Source: Diphasiastrum complanatum (lineage: Eukaryota > Streptophyta > Lycopodiopsida > Lycopodiales > Lycopodiaceae). From it: DNA of 64,000 nt. Below are positions 9,448 through 19,964 of this stretch, in pieces. Made by a program: the position numbers and the translations under genes. The notes below the pieces were generated by a model that worked only from the letters and a program-made list of their open reading frames with translations, did not search any database and had not been told where the DNA came from. The stretch lies in assembly GCA_029204225.1 (NCBI GenBank), contig CM055109.1, positions 43,091,054 through 43,155,053 of the forward strand. Direction: 5' to 3'. Within the stretch, counting starts at the first letter, position 1. Each line of letters opens with the position of its first letter.

Positions 9448-10266
9448 CTAAAAAGGAGTAAGAGGTAGAAGGTGTAGAGTCTTCCTTTTGCTTGCCTTGT
9501 CGACATAGGTGAGCCTTGAGGGCTCGGCCTTGCTCCTTGATGATCTTCTTGGCCCCTTTTGACTCGGATCCAAATCTCCATCGTCGGGTTTGTCATGATC
9601 CTCCTTGGGTTTGTCAAGATCCTCCTCGGATTTGTCAAGATCTTCAATGCACAATGGGTTAGATCCATTTGACAAGCTCTTAGCAAATTGTGACTCATCA
9701 AAAAGTACATCCTTGCTTACCTTTACTTTCTTGAATGTAGGATCATATATCCTATATCCCTTGCTATTTTCTCCATAGCCAACAAAGATTCCTTTGAAGG
9801 AGGTAGCATCTTCTTGCCTTCTAGTCTCCAAAGGAATGTGTACATAACAAGTACATCCAAAGATCTTAAAATCTTTTACATTGGGTTTCTAATCAAACAA
9901 GGCTTGATAAGGTGAGATCCCATCTATAGCACTACTAGGAAGTCTATTACACAAATAATTAGCACATGCTATGGATTCTCCCCAAAATGAGACGGGAAGT
10001 GATGCATCAAGTCTCAAAGACTTTGCACACTCACATAGACTCCTATTTTTTCTCTCGGCCACCCCATTTTGTTGAGGGGTGTAGGAACAAGTGTATTGTA
10101 ACTTAATACCATTGATCTCACAAAAGTCCTTCATCTTATTGGAGGTGTACTCTCCTCCATTATCACATCTTAGTGCTTTGATAAAAGTACTAAGTTGTTT
10201 CTCTACTAGAGACTTGAACTTAATGAAAGCTTCATAAACAAGACTTTTCTTTGATAGTAACTCAAT
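9448..10266 (-). pseudogene. Cop2 integrase C-terminal half and linker (I)
   Basis: From 10266 leftward: the integrase core containing NGVAERKNRSLCECAKSLRL (third catalytic Glu present) and FWGESIACANYLCNRLPSSA, then the C-terminal FKGIFVGYGENSKGYRIY and DVLFDE. A Pro/Arg-rich linker (RRSSRSKAEPSRLTYVDK) leads to RT. Stops near 10266 and 9888 and a frame change near 9860 break it into pieces. A run of similar Asp/Lys units (DLDKSEEDLDKPKEDHDKP) lies in the linker. Confidence 0.85.
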
Positions 10267-11228
10267 CTATGTAATTCTAGTACAATCATCTATAAAAGCT
10301 ACATACATCAAAGCACCTCCATTACTTGCATGTGAAAAACTATGTACATCAGAATGTATGAGATCCAAGGGAGAGAGAGATCTTGATGAAGATCTCTTGT
10401 AAGAAGACTTGTGTGACTTTGCAAGGCCACATGCCTCACACATCTTTCCACACTTCTTGAAAGCTCTTGGTAGGCCGAGAGCTAGTTCCTTGCTTGCCAT
10501 TGAGTCCATAGATTGAAGATTAGGATGGCCTAATCTCTTATGCCAAAGCTCCACTTGAGTTAGCTCCTCCCTAGCCAAGTTCACACTTTCACTTGCAACA
10601 TTAGCATCCAACTTGAAAAGTCTACCTTGCTTAATTCCACTAGCTATAAACTTATCATTTTTCAATATGGAACAAACTCCATTCTTGAAATGTACATCTA
10701 GTCCATTGTCCATTAATTGTCCTACACTGAGCAAGTTTCTTGAAATGGTAGGAACATACAAAACATTATCTAGATCTATCCTCTTAGATGTGCCTAAGCA
10801 AAGAGATATAGATCCTATGCCATCTATCTTGCATGCTTGATCACTAGCAGTGTATATTGACTTCTTAGAGTCATTACAAGATAGAAGAGTAGAAAAATAA
10901 TGCTTGTTAAAGGACATGTGGGAACTAGCCCCACTATCTATCCACCATGTGTCTTGACTTGAAGTTGGTGTAGATGCAACCATTAAGGATGTGTTGAATC
11001 CATCCTCTTCTTCTTCCTCTTGAGCAATGTTCCCTTGATCTCCTTTGGCTTGTTGATTCTTCTTCAAGTAGCATTCTGAGGCAAAGTGTCCTTTCTTTCC
11101 ACAAAAGAAACACTTTAGTTTTGCCTTGTTCTTCACTTTGCCTTTGGAGGTAGATCCTCCATTCTTCATCTCGGCCTCCTTGCCTTGATTTTTCTTGAAT
11201 GGATTTTGCTTCTTCTTGCCTTTAGATG
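10267..11228 (-). pseudogene. Cop2 gag C-terminus, protease and integrase N-terminus (I)
   Basis: From 11228 leftward in one open frame: a Lys-rich basic region, zinc knuckle CFFCGKKGHFASEC, protease WWIDSGASSHMSF, the LYVPTISRNLLSVGQL segment, integrase zinc domain WHKRLGHPN...CEAC, and the first core block HSDVHSF...FIDDCTR. The gag N-terminus is absent because the sequence switches at about 11228 to plus-strand gypsy O. The frame happens to read on into antisense O sequence, so its apparent N-terminal 60 residues are not part of the protein. Confidence 0.88.
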
Positions 11229-12009
11229 AAAAGTTAGCTGAACAGAAATCTTCGACGAAGCGTAGAAAATCCGCAAAGAAGAAATCTTCTAGCAAGTCAA
11301 TGAACAAGTCTACAACTAAAGAAGATCTTAAAGATGACTCCGAATATGAACGCGATGCTGCAAAGTTATTTGCGAAAGATATCTCAGTAGAGGCGAAAGA
11401 AATCATCAACGATGAACTTCACTCAGCCGCTGCAGAGAAGGTGGTCACTTTCGAGGAAGGGGACGAAGAAATCGCGAAGACTAAATTGTCTAGTGCTGTT
11501 ATTGACAAGCCAATCTCGAAATCGAAGACGAAGGACTATGACATCGTGACTGATATTGGTTCTCTTTGTCCGAACATTATGTTTGAGCAGCTGTTGACAG
11601 ATAACACTTATTACAGAAAGCAACTGAAAGGTCTTTCTGCTCCTAAAAAGAAGAAAAAAGTTTCTTTGCCAGATGCCGGTGTTTTGTTTATTGATTTAAG
11701 TGATCTTGGTGCACCTGAAATTGATATTACCATTGCGGGATGCCTGATTGAAAAAGTGCCAATTGACTCTGGTTCCAGTGTAACCATAATAACAAAAGAC
11801 AAAGCTCATGCTTTGGGGCTGACTAACATTCAACCGACACAACAAAACATCAAGTTAGCTGATTTGATGCGACAAAAACTTGTTGGAGAACTGAAGGATG
11901 TCACTGTTTACATTCAAGCCAAGCCATTTACAATGAATTTCATAGTTATTAAACCACTTGGTTTGTCATCTTATTCTATGCTGATTGGATGGCCCTGGGT
12001 TTATCAATC
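11229..12009 (+). pseudogene. Ty3/gypsy gag C-terminus and protease (O)
   Basis: An open frame with a Lys/Ser-rich basic stretch (KRRKSAKKKSSSKSMNKS), an acidic region, then the aspartic protease: CLIEKVPIDSGSSVTIIT with the catalytic DSGS, and MLIGWPWV matching the LLGRPWL motif with Arg changed to Trp. The 5' part of gag is missing at the junction with Cop2 copy I. Directly after the protease the frame passes into integrase, so reverse transcriptase and RNase H are deleted. Confidence 0.85.
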
Positions 12010-12972
12010 AAACGCAAATTCAAGAACCTATCAATGATGATTTTTTAGACGAACATTTATTCGAGATTTCATCTACAAATTCGCTATATTTTGATATTAT
12101 TATTTATCTCAAAGATCAGATTTATCCGGATGGCTATGATTTGGAGCAAAAGACATTTTTTCAATATAAGGTAGCACCTTATACTATTATTAACAATGTT
12201 CTGTACAAGCTTGGTGTTGATCAGCAACTACGAAGATGTCTTGAAACTGAAGACATTAAAAAAGTTGTTAAAGCCTTGCACTCAGAAGATGTTGGAGGAA
12301 ACTTTGTCTTAAAGAACACAATTAATAAAATATTGACTGCCAAGTATTGGTGGCCAACAATGTTCAAGGATGTATCAAATTTTATTCGTTCGTGCAATCC
12401 ATGCCAGAGATCTGGTAAGCCTACAAAAGCAATGAATTGGAACCCTGCCTCTTGCACCATTTGAGAAGTGGGGGATTGACTTTGTCGGTCCAATTAAACC
12501 TATGACCCGACATACTAAATGTCGTTATATTCTAGTCGCAATGGATTATGCTACAAAGAACGTTGAAGCAGAGGCAACGAAATGAAACGATGCAAAAATT
12601 GTCACGACGTTCTTATTCAAAAGTATAATCACAAGATATGAATTAGTAAGTGACCGAGGTACACATTTTTTAAATGACACTATACGGTTGCTGACAACAT
12701 ATTTTCTGATCAAACACAGAAAAACTACACCGTATAATCCAAAAGGAAACGGTTTGACAGAGAGAGCTAATGGAATTCTATGTAAGATCCTGGATAAAAT
12801 TACTATTGCACATGCGATGGATTGGGATCAGAAACTACCATCAGTTCTCTGGGCTTATCGTAATACAGAAAAAATTACGACGAAGCAAACACCATATTTT
12901 TTTACGTATGGTATGCATCCTATTTTGTCTATTGAATTTGAGATGAAAACTTTTCGTATTCAAGCTCAATGA
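12010..12972 (+). pseudogene. Ty3/gypsy integrase (O)
   Basis: The zinc-binding domain reads ALHSEDVGGNF...KYWWPTMFKDVSNFIRSCNPCQ. The catalytic core follows in broken frames: WGIDFVGPI, YILVAMDYATKNVEA, LVSDRGTHFLNDTI and TPYNPKGNGLTERANG (catalytic Glu present), then WDQKLPSVLWAYRNTEKITTKQTP and FTYGMHPILSIEFE. Frameshifts near 12460 and 12690 break it. It ends at 12990 where Cop1 element A is inserted; I do not recognise its continuation on the far side of A. Confidence 0.88.
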
Positions 12973-12990
12973 ACAAATGAATACTGTATT

Positions 12991-13727
12991 TGTTGAATTT
13001 CACACGTGTGGACTGTCCACAACATGTACTTGTGATCTCCTAAGGTGTGTAGATGCACCAAGATCAAGACTAGATTGAGATTCAAGATCTATCTTTGATT
13101 CTATGGCAAAAACACACTACTACATGCATTCAATCACTTCCAACTCTCACTCACATGTGTGGGAAGTATTCAAAAAATAAACTAAGTAAAAACAAGCTGC
13201 TCTCCTTGGGTAGAGAGAGAAAAAGCATCATGAGCTCTCGGGTAGAGAGAGAAAGCTAGAAATCCAATAACACTCAAAATCCATATAATCACCAAATCAA
13301 TTAGCTTCAAAATGAGGAGTACAATGATACTAGTAGATCCACGAGCTACCACTATGCTTAACTATGATTGGACCATACTTTGTCAACTCTTGATCCTATT
13401 GGACCATTGATCCATGCACCTCTTAATTCTATTGGACTATATTCAAGCACACCTCGATTTTCTATTGGACCTCACATGGTTCCACCTCTAAATCCTATTG
13501 GACCTCTTGGAATTCATCAAAAAAAAGCATTACACTTGTCTACACTCTAATCGGCATGAGTTTGTCCTCTTACTCTATTTTGGCTCAATAGTGGTATTAC
13601 AAGTGGAAATGCATAATTTGCCATCTATGCCAAATTTGTTCCTATCAACATCCTACACTTAGATGCTTGATGTAAAAAATATAAGACCCCTATATCTAAC
13701 ATAGATAATCTTTTTCAATTCTTCACA
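12991..13727 (-). repeat. 3' LTR of A (Cop1, 737 bp)
   Basis: In plus coordinates it runs from TGTTGAATTTC to CTTCACA; on the element strand it begins TGTGAAGAATTG after a purine tract. It shares length and organisation with the LTRs at 23368, 45261, 51556 and 53249. It has a G-box palindrome at its left end, two pyrimidine/purine blocks (GGGTAGAGAGAGAAA, about 13206 and 13241) and the CCAAT array listed next. Confidence 0.92.
13367..13501 (-). promoter_or_regulatory. Array of five CCAAT boxes at about 33-bp spacing
   Basis: ATTGG, which is CCAAT on the element's sense strand, starts at 13367, 13398, 13431, 13464 and 13497, giving spacings of 31, 33, 33 and 33 bp. Each sits in a degenerate 33-bp unit of type CCTCTTAATCCTATTGGAC. 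The same array is in the other Cop1 LTRs (most clearly 53473-53607). CCAAT is the NF-Y core site, so a promoter or enhancer role in U3 is likely but inferred. Confidence 0.6.
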
Positions 13728-13742
13728 CTCCTAAGAAATTAT

Positions 13743-16700
13743 CTATGAATATTTGAGCATTGATCTTGATATAACTCCAAGATTAGATCTATGCTTGATG
13801 TAAGCACTTTTGCTCAAAGGCTTGGTGAGTATATCGGCAATACAAGAGGACGAGTTGACATGCTCCAAATAGATTTCTCCTCCAATAAGCTTTTCTCTCA
13901 CAAAATGGTGTGCCACTTCTATGTGCTTGCTTCTTGCATGAAATATGGGATTGTTGGCAAGAGCTTGGGCCGAGATGTTATCACACTTGATCATTGGTAG
14001 ATCATCTTCCTTGATGCACTTTAGCTCCATTAGTAACCCCTTGATCGAAAGCACCTCTTTGGTAGTTGTAGTGAGTGCTTTGTACTCGGCCTCACATGAA
14101 GAGAGAGATACAGTATCTTGCTTTTTGGAAAGCCAAGATATTAGATTGCCTCCAAGAAAGATAGTGTATGCACTAATAGACTTTCGATCCATCTTGTCAC
14201 TTGCAAAGTCCGAATCCAAGTAGCCAACAATGGATAGATCTTCACTTTTATAGAGTAGACCATAATCAGAAGATGAAGATACATATCTTAGAATCCTCTT
14301 GGCCATCTTCCAATGATGGATCTTAGGATCTTGCATAAATTGACTCAATTTGTGCACACAAAAACTAAGATCGGGCCTAGTAATGGTAAGCCAAATCAAG
14401 GAGCCTACAAGACTCCTAAAAAGTGTGATGTCCTCAAAGGATCTTTCATTACCTTTATTAGGATCTTTTACAATTTGCTCCATTGGAGTATCTATGCTCT
14501 TAGAAATTTGCATATGGAATTTTTTCAACATAGAGTGAGAATATCTAGATTGGCATATAAAGACATGATTTTCATAAAAATCAATTTCTAGGCCTAGGAT
14601 GTAATGTATCTCTCCTAGATCTTGCATTTTAAACTCACATCCAAGTGCTAGCTTAGTTTAATCGACTAGCTTGATACAACTTCCACAAAGAATAATGTCA
14701 TCAACATAAATTAGAAGAATAACAATATTGCTATCAACAAACTTTAGATACATGGAAGGATCATAGTCACTAAGAGTAAATCCTAGTGAGATAAGAAAAG
14801 AGTTAAGTCTTGAATACCATGATCTTGGTGCTTGCTTGAGTCCATATAGACTTTTGAAGAGCAAGCACACTTTGGACTCATCCTTGATGAATCCTTGAGG
14901 TTGTTCCATATAGATATCCTCCTCAAGATAACCATATAGAAAAGCATTGGATACATCTAATTGGAACACCTTCCACTTGAAGAAACAAGCAAGAGAAATA
15001 AGAATTCTTATTGTCACCATCTTTGCAATGGGTGCAAAGGTCTCCTCATAATCAAGACCATGTATTTGAGCAAATCCTTTGGCACATAATCTTGATCTCG
15101 GCTTCTTCAAAAGATGAGTGTTGATCTTCATGAAAGACAACATCTCTACTTTCAAGAACTTGAGAAGTAGAGAGTATAAAGACTCTATAGGCCTTCTTGG
15201 TGGATAAGTATCCAACCATGATCCCTTTGCATGCACTAGGATCTTCCTTCTTCCTTGTTTCCAAGGGAATATGGACAAAGCATAACATCCAAAAACTCTA
15301 AGGTGATCAACCTTAGGCTTCTTCAAAAATAAGATTTCATATGGTGACTTTCCTCCAAGAGCTATATGTGGGAGCCTATTGCAAAGATAATTTGCACAAT
15401 TAATGGCTTCTCCCCAAAAATCTTTGGGCAAATATGCCTCAATTCTCATAGATTTTGCACATTCACATAGAGATCTATTCTTTCTCTCGGCCACTCCATT
15501 TTGAGATGGAGAGTAGGCACAAGACAACTCTCTTTTAATGCCTTCAAGCTCACAAAAATCTTGAAATTTATTGGAGATATATTCACCACCTCCATCACTT
15601 CTAAGAGCTCTAATCTTGAATGAGAATTGCTTTTCTACATAAGCTTTGAAAATAAGGAAATGATCAAACACCATAGATTTAGAAGCAAGAAGATATATCC
15701 AAGTGAATCTTGTGTAATCATCAATGAAAGTAACAAAACAAGTTGCTCCTCCCTTGCTTGTAGTTGATGAGAAATGCACATCCGAGTGGATTAACTCCAA
15801 AGGATGCTTGCTTTTGATAGAAGATATTGTAAATGGCTTTTTGTGAGATTTAGCAATAGCACAAGCCTCACAAGACTTGATCTTCTTGGAGAATGACTTT
15901 GGCAAGCCAATAGCTTTAGCTTCTTTGATCATAGAGGGCATGGATTTGTAGTTGGGATGTCCCAACCTCCTATGCCATAATTCCTCCATAGAGAGCTTGT
16001 TCACAAGAGCAACATTACAAGCATTCACATACTCATTTGGATCTAGTTTATAGATGCCACCAAATCTAGATCCTAATGCAAGTATCTCAACATTCTTCTT
16101 GATAGTGCAAGTATCAACATTGAATTTTACATCAAGGCCATTATCAAGCAATTGGCCAACACTAATAAGATTCTTGATAAGCTTAGGTACATAAAGAACT
16201 TTAGAGAGAGAAAGAACTTTAGAGGATGCAAGGTTCAAGGGAATGTTCCCTATGCCTTCAATAGGACATTCAAAATCATTTGTAGTGTATATTGATTTCT
16301 TGACTCCATCATAAGGTGCAATAGAAGAGAAAGAGTCCTTGGAGCTACACATATGTGAAGAGGCTCCACTATCAATATACCATAGGCCGTCCTTTTTGAA
16401 AGGAGTAGATGAGAAACTAGAGACCATAAGAGATCCCTCTCCATCACTTGCAATAGTGTCTTCCTTCTCATTGGTAATATTGGCTTGCTTGAGTTGATTC
16501 TTCTTCTTGAAGCAATTGGTGGCATAGTGACCTTTCTTACCACACTAAAAGCACTTGATCTTCTTCTTCTTGAGCTTGGATGATGAAGCATTAGAGGAAT
16601 CATCTTCCTCATCATCTTTGTCTTTGGATTTGACTTTGTCCTTGCTTGAGGATTGTTGATATTGGTTCTTGCTCCTCCCTTTGTGCTTATCCTTGGCAAA

Positions 16701-17330
16701 AAGAGCTTTGCCATCATTATGAGTGAGAGAAAGCTTGTCCATCCTCAAGAGCTTGTACTCTTGTCTTGATTCTTCCAAAATTAGCACACTTTGGAGAGCC
16801 TTCGAACTTGGTAGCTCCTCCTTAATGGCATAGGATTGGACAAAATTATCAAATTCACTTCTCAAGCCATTGAGAATGAGTTGAACTAGCTCATTTTGAT
16901 TGATGGAATCACCAATACAAGCAAGTTCTCTATGAATATCTTTTACTCTCAAAACATAACTAGATGCACTCTCATCACTCTTTTGGCTACTTTGAAAGAT
17001 TCGATTCCTAAGAGTGAGACGCCTAGAGGTATTCTTAGCCTCATAGATAGTCTTGAGACAATCCCAAGCTTCTTTGGTTGTTGTACAAGTACCTATCTCC
17101 CTCAATATCTCATTAGAGACATTCATCTTAATGTAGTGGAGAGCCATCCTAGCCCCCTTTTTGTATTTTTGAACCTCTTGAAGAACTTGTGGTTCTTCTT
17201 CAAGGCCAAGAACTATGTCCATCACATCTTGAAGGATCAAGATGGACTCCATCCTCATTTTCCAAATTGAATAGTTTGAAGTGGACAATCTTTCACTTGG
17301 TTCCAACAAGGATGAAGCCATTGAAGACAT
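13743..17330 (-). pseudogene. Cop1 gag-pol polyprotein (A)
   Basis: Starting at the internal Met near 17330 (MSSMASSLLEPSERL): gag with ALHYIKMNVSNEILRE, a basic Lys/Ser region and zinc knuckle CF*CGKKGHYATNC, where Tyr is replaced by a stop. Then protease YIDSGASSHM (about 16350-16380), integrase WHRRLGHPN...CEAC, HSDVH, LRSDGGGEY and NGVAERKNR, RT IYVDDIILCG (about 14700), and RNase H YLDSDFASDKMDRKS, SSCEAEY and ADILTKPLSK. A one-base loss near 15285 and a deletion of several hundred bp near 15100 remove the integrase tail and RT start but return to the original frame. A second stop lies near 14656. Not functional, but young. Confidence 0.92.
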
Positions 17331-18073
17331 TTGAAGTGAAGAAAACTCAAATGATGAACAATAAATGTTGCTACACACTCTCTATAGGATCCAATAATAG
17401 AGTACTATCTCCTCCTATGAAAGATCTTGCAACTATATGTGAATTGATTCTCACTAGCTACTCAAATCTCTCTAAAACAAGATCTATTTCACATCAAATG
17501 ATGGAGTATATGCAAATTTAGGATCAAACACTCTTAGCACGTGTGAAGTACACTAAGAAACCAAATTTGATTCAAATACAATGATATTGCATGAAACAAA
17601 ATGGCTAAGATCTCAAAACAGTGCCGAGATCACATATAGATGAGATTGGTAAGCATACAACTGTTATTTTGGATCAACCAAGCAATCTCTTGACCAAACC
17701 AAATGTGTCCACCCAGGTCTAGGTGCCCTACCTAACCCTATTCAAAAGCTTATAACTTCTTATTGGCTCAACCAAATGGAATGAAACTAATTGCATCAGA
17801 AACTAGACAAAAATAGCTTCAAAACAAGCTATCAAGCAAGATAAATGGATCAAGCATGAGAGAGAACTTCCAAACTGAAATTGGATGTTCCTCACACGTG
17901 TCTGAGCACCTGATTCCATACAGTACCAGGTCAAACCCAGTCAATGTCCTTTTGATCACTTTTGATACAAGATTAAACAAGATAGCTAGGAAAATGGGCC
18001 TTGACAATTTCTAGCTCAAGATTGATGAAAAGTTTTCACTTAGATGGATCAAAATGCATGGTAACCTTAGGTA
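17331..18073 (-). other. Untranslated leader of A
   Basis: About 740 bp between PBS and gag with no coding signal. It is clearly related to the leaders of B (50819-51542) and C (53999-54742), including an ACACGTGTCTGAGCACCTGA-like motif near 17893. Confidence 0.7.
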
Positions 18074-18086
18074 GGCTCTGATACCA
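18074..18086 (-). other. PBS of A (initiator-Met tRNA)
   Basis: TGGTATCAGAGCC on the minus strand, abutting the LTR end at 18087. It sets the element's orientation and its 5' end. Confidence 0.9.
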
Positions 18087-18857
18087 TGTTGAATTTCACA
18101 CGTGTGGACTGTTTGCAACATGTACTTGATACCATGTGAAAGATTTCAGATCCTTAAGATCCAATCTACTTGAATGATCTTTGGTTAGAAAGAGAAATAC
18201 ACTACCAATTTCACCAATGTAGAAAAGTCAGCATCTACACACAATTTGAGATGCAAACACTAATAGAACTTGATGAAACTTGAATGAAATGATTATGTAC
18301 TGTTGCTGTCCATACAAAACCAGCAAGCTACTGTATTTCACACGTGTGGATCCAAAAATAACAAATATAGATCATTCTACACATAGAATTGCAAGCAATC
18401 ACCAAGATAGTGCACCAATGGATAGTAGAACCCAAGAGAACCATGTATAAGCATGAAATGAGATAGAGAAGAGAGAAGATGACTCTCTCCATGAGTTACA
18501 TCCTTTTATAGCAGGTCCAAACCCTATTTGGCCACTTGGTTTTCCCACCAAAATGCTAACCCTACCCATTTTGGGTCTAGATTCAATGTACCCAGCAATT
18601 CAAATTGAATCTACTCAAACTCGCATTCTATCTTTTCCACACTTTCAAAAAGTGTTTATTCAAATTAAATTTAGACTAATGAACTTTGAAAAGTCAACCT
18701 CTAAGTCTAAAACAAGTTTTGGCCTCAATATGCCAAATATGGAAATATTGCAAAATGTGATGAAACTAGTTGAATCTTTCACATGATCTCCTAAGGTGTG
18801 TAGATGCACCAAGATCAAGACTAGATTGAGATTCAAGATCTATCTTTGATCTTGGAA
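18087..18857 (-). repeat. Truncated, interrupted 5' LTR of A
   Basis: It starts TGTTGAATTTCACACG like the 3' LTR. At 18128 it is cut by a foreign LTR, resumes at 18784 (TGATCTCCTAAGG) for about 70 bp, then ends abruptly near 18857. The rest of the LTR, including the CCAAT array, is missing. Confidence 0.85.
18129..18783 (-). mobile_element. Solo LTR (Cop6-like) inside the 5' LTR of A
   Basis: A 649-bp block (18135-18783) has perfect 11-bp inverted ends, TGTGAAAGATT. It is related at its start to the LTR at 29224. A CTATAAAAGG box near 18510 on the minus strand fits an LTR promoter. Its 3' side carries six extra bases, ATACCA (TGGTAT on the element strand), which are the first six of the PBS. 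Uninterrupted Cop1 LTRs read ACTTGTGATCTCC here; the flanks rejoin exactly to that, with no duplicated target. Confidence 0.8.
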
Positions 18858-19817
18858 TGAAACGCTAGATCCTTCGTCAGATGAATGGCGGATGTGCTAT
18901 CCATGAACAATATCATCTTCTTTATTGCGCATTTCCTCCATAGCCATTTTTAAGCAATCTTTCCCTAAATAAAGCTCATCATTATGTACATCGCCAATAC
19001 CAGGGAGAAGATCATCGACATCAAAATCAATTATATCTGATAATTCATCAAGCTCTTTTCTCAAAATGCAAAGAGTCTCAACTTCAGTGAAATAAAAAAG
19101 ATCTCATATATTCGATAATGTCAAAAAAGAATTATTATCCATATTATAAATAGGCAATGTGATAAGAGATTTATCAGAAGGAGAAAGGGTGTTGGGAGTT
19201 CTAGATCCAATAAACGATGTCCTGTTTTATGTAAAATCAAAATCTATACAATCATCTAAACTAACGTTCGTATCAATTAAAAAAGTATCTATATCTACAA
19301 TCTTTGACTTTTCAGACTCTGTACCACTGGAAGAAACAACTTTAGAAGTGGAAGGACCAGCCTCCGAATCATCAGAAATATTTAACAAAAGAAAAAAAAC
19401 AAATGCAGACTGAAAATCAACAAATCTACATTTTTTATTATGAATTGGGCACTCATCTACAGACTTAAAATGTTTATGTAACTTGGTGAACATTCTTTCA
19501 AGCTTAGCTTTATAGCTATGCTTGTCGAGTGCCACCAGGTCTTGATAATGAATCATGTCCTTATTCTGAGATCTGAATAAGGGAGTATTGAGCAGAGACT
19601 TAAATCTAAGATAAATCTCAAAAATTGCCTCCACACCAGGAACGACGTCATTGTATATAATTTCAATATTTTTTCTTATTGAATGTCCATTGGCTTCCAA
19701 GTCTTGATCGAGTGGCACCCATTTACCTTTATTTTTTTTCCATCTTTGATAATGGAAACATAAGCTCAACATTTGTTTTTCAATTTGATAATGGAGGCAC
19801 ATGGAAGACATTTTCAT
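18858..19817 (-). pseudogene. Unidentified decayed coding region
   Basis: From 19817 leftward there is a 196-codon frame with an aromatic/basic start (HYQRWKKNKGKWVPLDQDL), a middle part reading ALDKHSYKAKLERMFTKLHKHF and CPIHNKKCRF, and a Ser/Asp-rich acidic tail (GPSTSKVVSSSGTESEKS). After a stop near 19227 the same kind of acidic coding sequence continues (VETLCILRKELDELSDIIDF) to about 18900, with further stops. I do not recognise the family. It could be a host-gene remnant or an unusual retroelement domain. It lies between truncated A and truncated P. Confidence 0.4.
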
Positions 19818-19964
19818 GACACTTGAAAAGAAATCCAGAAATATATTTAAGAAAATAAATCAACTCAATCTGACTGTTTTTGATCTCGTACTGATCCATT
19901 CATCACTTTCAAAACTAGGTAATGAAATTGAGACTATTTATCCAAAATCTCTTTTTGTATCAAG

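Larger units (their letters stand above)
12991..18857 (-). mobile_element. A: Cop1 copia retrotransposon
   Basis: Minus-strand element with 3' LTR 12991-13727, RNase H/RT/integrase/protease/gag from 13743 to 17330, a leader of about 740 bp, PBS at 18074-18086 and the start of the 5' LTR at 18087. The 5' LTR is interrupted by a foreign solo LTR (18135-18783) and broken off at about 18857, so the outer target duplication is lost. The left end cuts gypsy O. One reading frame spans nearly the whole coding region with few lesions, so this copy is recent. Confidence 0.9.

Noticed and set aside
12221-12493. Minus-strand frame opposite gypsy integrase
   Set aside because: Antisense shadow of the H2C2 zinc domain region.
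13368-13550. Small open frame with PIGP repeats (also at 45637, 51932 and 53411 on the other strand) as a repeat peptide gene
   Set aside because: It lies wholly in Cop1 LTRs. The openness follows from a 33-bp DNA repeat, a multiple of three, and it is antisense to the LTR.
14313-14591. Plus-strand frames antisense to Cop1 RNase H and RT (also at 24325, 46216 and 13945)
   Set aside because: Shadows of the minus-strand coding sequence, repeated in every copy.
16250-16717. Arg/Ser/Met-rich 155-codon frame seen in three Cop1 copies (also 27019 and 49816)
   Set aside because: It is the alternative frame of the gag-protease region; its conservation follows from the true frame.
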